Origin: Sulfurovum sp.
Lineage (GTDB): Bacteria > Campylobacterota > Campylobacteria > Campylobacterales > Sulfurovaceae
Reading direction: 5' to 3'
Length of the DNA: 34,310 nucleotides
Assembly (NCBI GenBank): GCA_027019175.1
Contig: JALUXB010000009.1
Coordinates: 1-34,310, forward strand
The translations under genes were made by a program, and so were the position numbers. Positions 7,289 through 13,362 of this stretch are shown one piece after another; the stretch's first letter is position 1, and each line of letters opens with the position of its first letter. A model generated the notes under the pieces. The model made no database searches and was not told the DNA's origin. It worked only from the letters and a program-made list of their open reading frames with translations.

Positions 7289-8042
7289 AAAATACTCCAA
7301 ACAGTCTATTACAAATCATGTTTATCATCATACTGACTGTGTCATTGTAATCACTATTTTGCTCTAAAAGTCTCTTTGTCAAGCTTTGAACTTCTTGATA
7401 AGCCATCTCACCATTTTTGATTTTTTCTACAAGCACATCAAGTACCTCATTTAACCTTTTCATAGCTTCACATATATGTCCAAATTCTGCAAGAAAAAGT
7501 AAAAAGAAAAGCGTTTCAATCTCTGTTTTGGTTGCTCTTTTAGCATGATTTATCAATATGTTCATCTCATTTTCATCAACTATATTGTACTTTCTACACA
7601 GAAATCTCCAACATTTGGCAAGAGAAATAATATCCTGTAGTAAAAAAATCTCTTTTTTTAGCTGATAATAGATTTGTAAAGCGTGTGTAGAGATATGTGA
7701 ATAGAAAATAACCTTTTCAAGTAGGCTGATTCGAGAGCTATCGATAAATAACTCATTTTTTATGGCTTCAGAATAAATGGTATATACAGCATCATCCCCG
7801 GCTATTTTAGCCGATTCATACATTAGCAGATTGATTTCTTCTAAAGGAGAAAGATGAAGATTTTCATATTTCATTTGAAAGTTCTTAATGAATATTTCAT
7901 CTGCCCAAATAATATGTTCTAACAACAAGCCTTTAAGTATGCGCTCTGCCACAGGAAATGTTCGTATAAGCGTTTCATCTATCCTCCACTCATCTGCCAT
8001 CTCACACAGAAACTCATGCCGCAAGGCTCTATCATCTAACAT
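7278..8042 (-). CDS. Unrecognised alpha-helical protein of the accessory island (gene 4)
   Basis: From ATG 8042 this gives 254 residues; the open frame extends to 8177 but there overlaps the FtsK-gamma-like gene. ATG 8042 lies in ATGTTAGATGA, overlapping the upstream stop by 11 bp, so coupling is likely. The product looks almost wholly helical (for example RHEFLCEMADEWRIDETLI and SLLEKVIFYSHISTHALQIY) with no catalytic motif I can name. Alternatively the winged-helix domain and this region were one protein now split by a frameshift near 8090-8110, since the upstream frame (CDFIQKNIKDS) also looks codable. It could be an adaptor or effector of the nuclease system; that is inference. Confidence 0.65.
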   Translation of the reverse strand: MLDDRALRHEFLCEMADEWRIDETLIRTFPVAERILKGLLLEHIIWADEIFIKNFQMKYENLHLSPLEEINLLMYESAKIAGDDAVYTIYSEAIKNELFIDSSRISLLEKVIFYSHISTHALQIYYQLKKEIFLLQDIISLAKCWRFLCRKYNIVDENEMNILINHAKRATKTEIETLFFLLFLAEFGHICEAMKRLNEVLDVLVEKIKNGEMAYQEVQSLTKRLLEQNSDYNDTVSMMINMICNRLFGVFYEN

Positions 8043-8244
8043 AACGGAATCTTTTATATTTTTTTGAATAAAGTCGCAAAGTTGCTTTTCTTTGCATGCA
8101 CATATTTTGCTGTATCTGCTCCATATATATTGCTGCACGGTTATATCCGATACCCAATGTTCTTTGTAAAAAAGCAATGGAGTAGTTGTTGTGTTTCAAA
8201 ACGATTTGCCGAGCTTGTTTGAGTTGTTGTTTGCTTACCTCCAT
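8032..8244 (-). CDS. Small stand-alone FtsK-gamma-like winged-helix protein (gene 3)
   Basis: The protein has 70 residues. Residues 7-46 (LKQARQIVLKHNNYSIAFLQ then RTLGIGYNRAAIYMEQIQQN) match the pattern of the FtsK/SpoIIIE gamma domain, whose hallmark is SxxxLQRxLxIGYNRAAxxM. In FtsK that winged helix reads the KOPS sequence. Here there is no motor domain; the remaining 24 residues are basic (RKATLRLYSKKYKRFRYVR). It starts 10 bp after the nuclease gene and overlaps gene 4. It may be a DNA-sequence reader for the system, or the N-terminal part of a frameshifted longer protein. Confidence 0.65.
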   Translation of the reverse strand: MEVSKQQLKQARQIVLKHNNYSIAFLQRTLGIGYNRAAIYMEQIQQNMCMQRKATLRLYSKKYKRFRYVR

Positions 8245-8254
8245 TTTTTCTCTT

Positions 8255-9217
8255 TTAAGCTAACCATTCAGGCATCAAAGTGTATTGTTCCAGTTCTGGA
8301 TGAATATATGGTGCTAACTCAGAATCTTTTATCTTTAAAAAGAGTTCTTCCCATAAAAGAATATTGCTTCCATATTTTTTAAGATGAGTCCAGTCTGAAT
8401 TAGGTCGATGTCCATACGACAAAAGATAATACAGACTAACATTTCTTCCAGTATGTTCTTCCAAGCATTCAACCAAACGTTGATAAAGTTTCATATTCTC
8501 TTTTACGGATGCTCCTATTGTTTTTACTTCAACAATAACTATCCGTTCTTCTCCAATGTGTACAATATCCGGTTTTATATTACTGAAATCTTTATTCCAT
8601 TGAGATTCGTTCAAACCAAAAACTGTATGTGTCAAGCCTCCTTCTACAATAGTGTTTTTACTATTCATTCCACTAAAATCAAGATGCTCCTTTTTAGGAC
8701 TTAACCACTTTTTACTTGTCTTGTTTAGATAGGAAGATTCATATATATTTAACTTCAATGCATTTTCAGTTTTACCCATCCATTCAAATGCCAACTGTGC
8801 TATTGCATTCCATCTGCTTTCAGAATGATGAAAACCCTTATCGCCTTCAAACATATATGTCGCATTTTGCACCAGTGTACTCCTGTCATATTCAATATAT
8901 TGTAATTCACGCTTTATCTCACGTGCATATGCCAATGCTTTTTGCGTTAGAGAATATTTTTGCCCATCGTAATCACTATATTCAAACAAAACAACTTTAT
9001 CTGCCATTTGAACAATTTTTCGTAAATTAAATACTTTTCTTCCTCTATTTTCATACTTATGTGAAATATGGTCATATTTTGAAACAAATTGCTTTACCAG
9101 TTTACAGGCATTAGGCGTTGCACAAAGGATCGTATCAACTTCTGAATTTTCAAGCAGAGCTTTTTCAATTGCCACATAGTCTGAAAAACTATAAGGGCAT
9201 ACAAATGCGATGGTCAT
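8255..9217 (-). CDS. SLOG-like domain fused to PD-(D/E)XK nuclease (island gene 2)
   Basis: The protein has 320 residues and starts at ATG 9217 behind GGGAGA. Residues 1-110 resemble a SLOG/DUF2493 Rossmann-like domain (TIAFVCPYSFSDYVAIEKAL at the start, then NLRKIVQMADKVVLFEYSD and AYAREIKRELQYI), although the usual glycine-rich ligand loop is not conserved. Residues 115-320 carry a nuclease core: Glu192 in NTIVEGG, Pro216-Asp217 in KPDIV, and Glu230-Val-Lys232 in VIVEVKT, which is the PD-(D/E)XK signature. A conserved tail follows (LYYLLSYGH, NILLWEELF, TLMPEWLA). SLOG domains sense or make nucleotide ligands in conflict systems, so this could be a ligand-gated DNase; that is inference. Confidence 0.72.
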   Translation of the reverse strand: MTIAFVCPYSFSDYVAIEKALLENSEVDTILCATPNACKLVKQFVSKYDHISHKYENRGRKVFNLRKIVQMADKVVLFEYSDYDGQKYSLTQKALAYAREIKRELQYIEYDRSTLVQNATYMFEGDKGFHHSESRWNAIAQLAFEWMGKTENALKLNIYESSYLNKTSKKWLSPKKEHLDFSGMNSKNTIVEGGLTHTVFGLNESQWNKDFSNIKPDIVHIGEERIVIVEVKTIGASVKENMKLYQRLVECLEEHTGRNVSLYYLLSYGHRPNSDWTHLKKYGSNILLWEELFLKIKDSELAPYIHPELEQYTLMPEWLA

Positions 9218-9250
9218 ATTTATTTCTCCCGTTTAACTTTTTCATATTGA

Positions 9251-9925
9251 TTATACCCATTCTGGTATCAATGTATATCTATTCAAATCATCACAAAAAT
9301 ACTTTTCAAGTTCACTGCCAATAAGTGATGCAAAAATCTCTTCCCACAACAGTACCTTACCACCAATTTTCTCAAGACGTTTCCAATCTTGAAAACGCTT
9401 GTTCTCATCCACTTTTCCATTCTCACATTGATTACCCTCATCTTCATGCCCGTATGACATGAGGTAATAGAGTTCGCATTTCCATCCCTCTTTTTTAATG
9501 TTTGCTACCAGTTTACTATATCTGTCAAAGTTATCCATACCCTCTTTTTTTCGTCCACGGAGTGTACGTCCTATAGTTCTGACAACAATGAGTACAATCT
9601 CCTTTTTCCTATCGTTTTTATAAATAATATCGGGATATACCCCTGCATTTTCCAAAGATGGAGTCTCCTCCCTAAACAAATATTTAATATTTCCTTCTAC
9701 GGTTGTATTGTCTGCACTCCACCCTTCAGGGGTCAAAGTCAAATCTGATTTGGCAATCCATTCTGCAGGCTCTTTAACTATTTGTGAATGATAAACCGAT
9801 AAACCATCTTTTGCATTTTTCGATAGATAAATTAATGCCAGCTGTGCCATCGTACTCCATCTACTTTGAGAGTGATAAAACCCATTATCTGAATGTCTAA
9901 ACAGATATGTTGCATTTTGTTTCAT
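9251..9925 (-). CDS. Paralogue of the nuclease half with degenerate active site (island gene 1)
   Basis: The 224 residues align from end to end with residues 117-319 of the next gene: QNATYxF, HSxSRW..xAQLA, NTxVEG, YPDII, LYYLxSYGH, LLWEEIF and PEWV are shared. It has no SLOG-like N-terminal domain; ATG 9925 has its own AAGGA six bases upstream, so the short form is probably real. The PD (98-99) is kept, but the catalytic Glu-x-Lys is Val114-Val-Arg116 (LIVVRT), so nuclease activity is probably lost. It may be a regulatory or structural partner that dimerises with the active copy. It opens the operon, divergent from the WYL regulator. Confidence 0.72.
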   Translation of the reverse strand: MKQNATYLFRHSDNGFYHSQSRWSTMAQLALIYLSKNAKDGLSVYHSQIVKEPAEWIAKSDLTLTPEGWSADNTTVEGNIKYLFREETPSLENAGVYPDIIYKNDRKKEIVLIVVRTIGRTLRGRKKEGMDNFDRYSKLVANIKKEGWKCELYYLMSYGHEDEGNQCENGKVDENKRFQDWKRLEKIGGKVLLWEEIFASLIGSELEKYFCDDLNRYTLIPEWV

Positions 9926-9952
9926 ACTTGATCCTTTAATTTATTTGGCTTA

Positions 9953-9976
9953 GCCTGACAAAATATCTTTTCAGGC
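9953..9976. promoter_or_regulatory. Inverted repeat in the operon leader
   Basis: GCCTGA at 9953-9958 and TCAGGC at 9971-9976 form a 6-bp inverted repeat with a 12-bp AT-rich spacer, 28-51 bp ahead of the minus-strand operon start. It could be an operator or a leader hairpin. The evidence is only the symmetry and position. Confidence 0.35.
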
Positions 9977-10000
9977 ACATTTATTTATTTGTCATCTTCC

Positions 10001-10029
10001 TTTTCAAAGACGCTGAGAAATGGTATACT
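10001..10029 (+). promoter_or_regulatory. Probable promoter of the WYL regulator
   Basis: TTTTCA (10001-10006) and TATACT (10024-10029) are separated by 17 bp, giving a sigma-70-like promoter whose start would fall near 10036, at the edge of the dyad at 10035-10053. Only sequence resemblance supports it. Confidence 0.45.
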
Positions 10030-10034
10030 GCAAC

Positions 10035-10053
10035 ATGGTCATTAAATGTCCAT
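10035..10053. promoter_or_regulatory. Candidate operator dyad for the WYL regulator
   Basis: The 19-bp sequence ATGGTCATTAAATGTCCAT is a dyad around a central A with one mismatched pair (T opposite T at the fifth position). It overlaps the expected transcription start of the WYL gene, where binding would block initiation. Autorepression through such sites is known for WYL regulators of defence loci; assigning this site is inference. Confidence 0.45.
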
Positions 10054-10072
10054 ATGATACAAAAAAGATTTT

Positions 10073-10993
10073 ATGATGGAAAAATTACAACAATACCAAA
10101 GACACAATATCATACTCGATAGGCTAAAAAATGGAGAAACACTCTCTATTACTACATTGTCAAGAGAGTGGGGAATTCCTACAAAAACCATTCAGAGAGA
10201 TTTTAAAAAGTTGCAGGAAGGCAATTATGGCGTTGTACGCGCAGAGGATGGTAAACGCTTTAAACTTGCCAAACAAAAGAGTACTCAAACTCAAATATCA
10301 GCACCCCTAAAACTTTTAGACAGCTTTTCTGAAGATATTGGTGGGAAATTTTATACAAAAGCCCAAAATGCTTTGAAACGTACAGAGCCGTATGTAAATA
10401 CTTCATTTTATACTAGAATTGATGTAGAGGACATCTCTGAAAAAGCATCTTTGATTGAACAAATAGAAACGGCTATTACCAAAAAAAGAACTATTTCATT
10501 TGACTATAGACGACATTACAAGCCAACTGAAATAAAACGATATACCCATGTCAAACCTTATAAAATTATTGTTTTTGACGGATTTTTCTACCTTTATTCA
10601 CAACACCATAACTATTTCCCCTCATTTTATCTCAAGGAGATATCAAACCTTTACATTGAAGATAGGACTTTTACCTATGATGAAAATATAGTATCTGCCC
10701 TAAAGAAAGCTCAGAATATTTGGTTCAATCCTAACAAAGAACCTTTTGAAGTAACACTATTTGTTGACAGTACCATCCGTATCTATTTTGAACGAAAACC
10801 ACTGAAAGATCAATTTATAAAAAAGTATCCTGACGGTACAGGAGAAGTTACTTTCAGTGTTACTGATAAACGAGAGGTATTTTCTTTATTGCAAAAATGG
10901 TTGCCTCATACTAAAGTTTTGGAACCAAATATCCTTCAGTATGAATTTGAAAATATGCTTGATGACTATATTCAATATTGTCGCCGTACATAA
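10073..10993 (+). CDS. WYL-domain transcriptional regulator
   Basis: The protein has 306 residues. Residues about 10-60 are a DeoR-type helix-turn-helix (TLSREWGIPTKTIQRDFKKL). Residues about 145-205 are a WYL domain, with RTISFDYRRH, HVKPYKIIVFDGFFYLYSQ (the WYL tripeptide reads FYL) and FYLKEISNL. A C-terminal WCX-like segment follows (FEVTLFVDSTIRIYF and REVFSLLQKWLP). WYL proteins bind nucleic-acid ligands and often control phage-defence operons (CapW/BrxR type). It is divergent from the five-gene operon, which it probably represses. The start may be ATG 10073 or 10076; the ribosome site is weak (AAAAGA). The composition is AT-rich like the island. Confidence 0.85.
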   Translation: MMEKLQQYQRHNIILDRLKNGETLSITTLSREWGIPTKTIQRDFKKLQEGNYGVVRAEDGKRFKLAKQKSTQTQISAPLKLLDSFSEDIGGKFYTKAQNALKRTEPYVNTSFYTRIDVEDISEKASLIEQIETAITKKRTISFDYRRHYKPTEIKRYTHVKPYKIIVFDGFFYLYSQHHNYFPSFYLKEISNLYIEDRTFTYDENIVSALKKAQNIWFNPNKEPFEVTLFVDSTIRIYFERKPLKDQFIKKYPDGTGEVTFSVTDKREVFSLLQKWLPHTKVLEPNILQYEFENMLDDYIQYCRRT

Positions 10994-11058
10994 TTGAAAA
11001 GTTTCTTTACTTGAGAATCTTATAGAGGATATCAAAGAATCACAATAATATATACAGC

Positions 11059-11102
11059 AATTACAGCACAGTTGGAGAAATTTTTAGGTTTATAAACCTT
11101 TA
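11059..11102. repeat. Island-flanking direct repeat, right copy (attR-like)
   Basis: This copy matches 6541-6584 at 40 of 44 positions. Read in the frame of the cobT-like gene it encodes AITAQLEKFLGL and stop, against GITVQVEKFLGL and stop in the intact gene, so coding sense is preserved although the rest of the gene is absent here. It is therefore probably the displaced original 3' end, with the 6541 copy brought in by the island, or vice versa. It lies 49 bp ahead of the antitoxin gene. Confidence 0.8.
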
Positions 11103-11151
11103 AGCAGACATACCATATGATTATGTATAAATAGAATATGTATAGAAGGGC

Positions 11152-11424
11152 ATGATGAATATTGTAAAAGTACGTAAAAACTTTTTGCTGGACAAAGAGA
11201 CGGTAGAAAAGGCGCAAGAGATTATCCTAAAACAGCACAAAAGCCTCACTGAAGCGATCACCCTCTACCTCAAAGCAGTGGTGAAAGACCCTACAGTCTT
11301 GCAAACCATTGAGCAGCGTGCCAAAAAGCGTACCGGCGCATTTATCGGTATACTTGACGGTGAAATTGGCGACAAGACATACAAAGAGATGAAAAAAGAA
11401 GCACTCCGACATAAGGTAGACTAA
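11152..11424 (+). CDS. Antitoxin of a PIN-type toxin-antitoxin pair
   Basis: The protein has 90 residues (89 from the second ATG at 11155, better spaced from AAGGG at 11146-11150). The N-terminal VKVRKNFLLDKETVEKAQEI then SLTEAITLYLKAVV looks like a ribbon-helix-helix DNA-binding fold, followed by a toxin-neutralising tail with TGAFIGILDGEIGDKTYKEM. The stop is two bases before the PIN gene. Such antitoxins usually repress their own promoter. It is the first gene after the right island repeat and appears to head the cobU operon. Confidence 0.75.
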   Translation: MMNIVKVRKNFLLDKETVEKAQEIILKQHKSLTEAITLYLKAVVKDPTVLQTIEQRAKKRTGAFIGILDGEIGDKTYKEMKKEALRHKVD

Positions 11425-11426
11425 TC

Positions 11427-11852
11427 ATGCCCATATTTCTCGATGCCAATATCTGCCTTGATCTGCTCGATACCACCCGACCTACCTCCAAAACCTCCGT
11501 TGCATGGTATATGGCACACAAAGACGATGCAAAGACGCTTTTCTATTTTTCAGGCGATTTCATTACTACCTTTTACTATATTCTTACCGAACGCAGAGGG
11601 GTTGACCGGTACAAAGCCGTACGTGCCATCGATGCTTTGAGTGAAGAGGTTATCCCCTTCTATCTTGAGCAGAGCGATTTTACGGCGGCAAAACAGAGCT
11701 TTTTCGAAGAGATGTTGGATGATTTTGAAGATCTCATTATACTCCACTCAGCCCTGCGTGCAGGATGTACCTCACTGCTTACCAACGATACGGCACTGCT
11801 GCATCTCAAAGATTTTGACACCCTTCACATCAAGGCACCCTTACACACATGA
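11427..11852 (+). CDS. PIN-domain ribonuclease toxin, VapC-like
   Basis: The protein has 141 residues. PIN-type acidic residues are in place: Asp6 in FLDANICLDLL, Glu55 in YILTERRG, Asp98/Asp99/Asp102 in MLDDFEDLIILHSA, and Asp121 in LLTNDTALL. VapC-type toxins cut RNA, often tRNA, when released from antitoxin. The last codons overlap cobU by 4 bp (ATGA), so toxin and cobalamin enzyme are translationally coupled, which is an unusual place for a toxin gene. Confidence 0.82.
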   Translation: MPIFLDANICLDLLDTTRPTSKTSVAWYMAHKDDAKTLFYFSGDFITTFYYILTERRGVDRYKAVRAIDALSEEVIPFYLEQSDFTAAKQSFFEEMLDDFEDLIILHSALRAGCTSLLTNDTALLHLKDFDTLHIKAPLHT

Positions 11853-12343
11853 AAATCCTCTACTACGGCGGTCAAAAGTCCGGGAAAAGCCTTTTGGCAG
11901 AACAAAAAGCACTGGAACTATCAGACGGTATCAAGCCCTGCTACATCGCCACCTATGACAACAGCTTCAACGACGATGAAATGCGCACACGCATCAAAAC
12001 ACACCAAAAACAGCGAGAAGATCGTTTCATCACCATCGAAGAGCCGCTGCATCCAAGCTCTCATATCCAAGCGGGCGGTACCTACCTCATCGACTGTATG
12101 AGTATGTGGCTGCTCAATACGTTGGAGATGCCCATGGAGATGCTCATACAAGAGATAGAAGCACTTTGCGCAACAGATGCCGACATCGTCTTTGTCCTCA
12201 ACGACGTCTCAAGCGGCATCATCCCTATTGACGCCATGAGCCGCACCTATGTCGATCGCAGCGGCATCGTCGGGCAGAAGCTTGCCGCCTTGTGCGACGA
12301 GGTGTATGAGGTGAAACTCGGGATTGCAGTGAGGCTCAAATGA
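11849..12343 (+). CDS. cobU: Adenosylcobinamide kinase / guanylyltransferase
   Basis: CobU phosphorylates adenosylcobinamide and transfers GMP to make AdoCbi-GDP, the acceptor for CobS. The 164 residues start with ILYYGGQKSGKS, a P-loop at residues 7-14, followed by LAEQKALEL. Further CobU features are YIATYDNSFNDDEMRTRIKT (the HQ..R nucleotide-transfer region follows at HQKQRED), TYLIDCMSMWLLN (Walker B-like), VFVLNDVSSGIIPIDAMSR, and the end segment GIVGQKLAALCDEVYEVKLG. Typical CobU has NEVG where this has NDVS. The gene overlaps the toxin gene upstream and the aminotransferase downstream by 4 bp each. Confidence 0.88.
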   Translation: MKILYYGGQKSGKSLLAEQKALELSDGIKPCYIATYDNSFNDDEMRTRIKTHQKQREDRFITIEEPLHPSSHIQAGGTYLIDCMSMWLLNTLEMPMEMLIQEIEALCATDADIVFVLNDVSSGIIPIDAMSRTYVDRSGIVGQKLAALCDEVYEVKLGIAVRLK

Positions 12344-13362
12344 CCCCGTTCCAACACGGCGGCGATATCGTTGCCTTCGCCCAACGCTGCGGATGTACGC
12401 CCGAAGAGGTTATTGACCTCTCTTCCAATATCAATTTCGTAAAACCGCATCTTAACACCGACTTCAACAGTGTTAATATTGCACCCTACCCCAACGATGA
12501 TAGATTGCAAAACGCTATTGCGTCGCACTACGGCGTAGCCTACGACGGACTTGCGCTCTTTAACGGTGCATCGGCAGCGATCTATGCTCTTTTTGCCTAT
12601 CTGCGGTATCATACTGTCAACCCACCCAACCATATCATCCTCTATGATCCGATCTATCTGGAATACAAAAGAGCTGCTGCACTCTATGGGTTTGAGGCAA
12701 TACACATTGACCGATTTACGGCACTTGACAAAGAGGTGCCAGACAATGCTCTTGTCATCTTCGTCAATCCTGCTACGCCTGACGGGTTGACCTACACGAT
12801 GATGCCGTTGCTTGAAACATGGATAGCAAAGGGGTGCCACATTCTTATCGATGAATCTTTCCTGGAGTTTACCCAAGTACCCTCTCTTGTATACCGTTTC
12901 AGAGACTATCCAAAACTCTGGGTACTCAAATCAATGACCAAATTTTTCGGCGCAGCGGGTGTACGGGTTGGGGCACTGCTCTCGAACGCTGCCAACATCT
13001 CAGCATTCACCGCCACCCAGCCACCGTGGCGACTAAGCACTTTTGACAGCACGTATATCCTTGAAGCACTCAAAGATAACACATTTGTCCATCGTTCTGC
13101 AGACTCCAACCGTAAAGCAAAAGAGGTATTGACAGCTCTTTTGGATACAAGTCCTCTTGTAGCACACCGCTATGAGGGAGAGGCAAATTTTGTACTCGTT
13201 AAACTCCATATAGCTGTAACAAAACTGCAAGAGATGCTGTTGCCTTACCGCACCCTTATCCGTGACTGTGGTAATTTTGACGGACTTGATAGGTATCACG
13301 CCCGTATTGCCGTCAAAGAGGTAGAAAAGTTTAAGGGGTTGCGGGAGGTGCTCCATGCATAA
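12340..13362 (+). CDS. cobD: Threonine-phosphate decarboxylase / CobC-type PLP aminotransferase
   Basis: The 340-residue PLP fold-type I protein begins HGGDIVAFAQRCGCTPEEVIDLSSNIN, the typical opening of CobD/CobC proteins (HGGNx, DFSxNIN). The internal lysine for PLP is in LWVLKSMTKFFGAAGVRVG (about residue 200), and IFVNPATPDG and ILIDESFLEF are cofactor-binding segments. It probably makes (R)-1-amino-2-propanol phosphate, which CbiB attaches to the corrin ring. The start overlaps cobU (ATGA) and the end overlaps cobQ by 8 bp. The Salmonella name is cobD and the Pseudomonas name cobC; this cobC differs from the phosphatase at 18434. Confidence 0.85.
   Translation: MTPFQHGGDIVAFAQRCGCTPEEVIDLSSNINFVKPHLNTDFNSVNIAPYPNDDRLQNAIASHYGVAYDGLALFNGASAAIYALFAYLRYHTVNPPNHIILYDPIYLEYKRAAALYGFEAIHIDRFTALDKEVPDNALVIFVNPATPDGLTYTMMPLLETWIAKGCHILIDESFLEFTQVPSLVYRFRDYPKLWVLKSMTKFFGAAGVRVGALLSNAANISAFTATQPPWRLSTFDSTYILEALKDNTFVHRSADSNRKAKEVLTALLDTSPLVAHRYEGEANFVLVKLHIAVTKLQEMLLPYRTLIRDCGNFDGLDRYHARIAVKEVEKFKGLREVLHA

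Larger units (their letters stand above)
6541..11102. mobile_element. AT-rich accessory island inserted at the 3' end of the cobT-like gene
   Basis: A 4.5-kb block of markedly AT-rich sequence separates the cobT-like gene from cobU and the rest of the cobalamin operon. It is bounded by a 44-bp direct repeat of the 3' end of the cobT-like gene, as expected when an element integrates into a gene end and restores it. It carries five minus-strand genes and one divergent regulator. I see no integrase, transposase or phage gene inside, so the element is either a non-autonomous cassette or has lost its mobility gene. The mobile nature is inferred from repeat and composition only. Confidence 0.6.

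Noticed and set aside
8043-8177. Start of island gene 4 at 8177
   Set aside because: This would overlap the FtsK-gamma-like gene by 146 bp out of frame; ATG 8042 with an 11-bp overlap repeats the arrangement seen between genes 4 and 5. It stays possible only if the two genes were once fused.
6589-11058. Integrase, transposase or phage genes in the island
   Set aside because: All six genes were read and none shows tyrosine or serine recombinase, DDE or phage-structural motifs.
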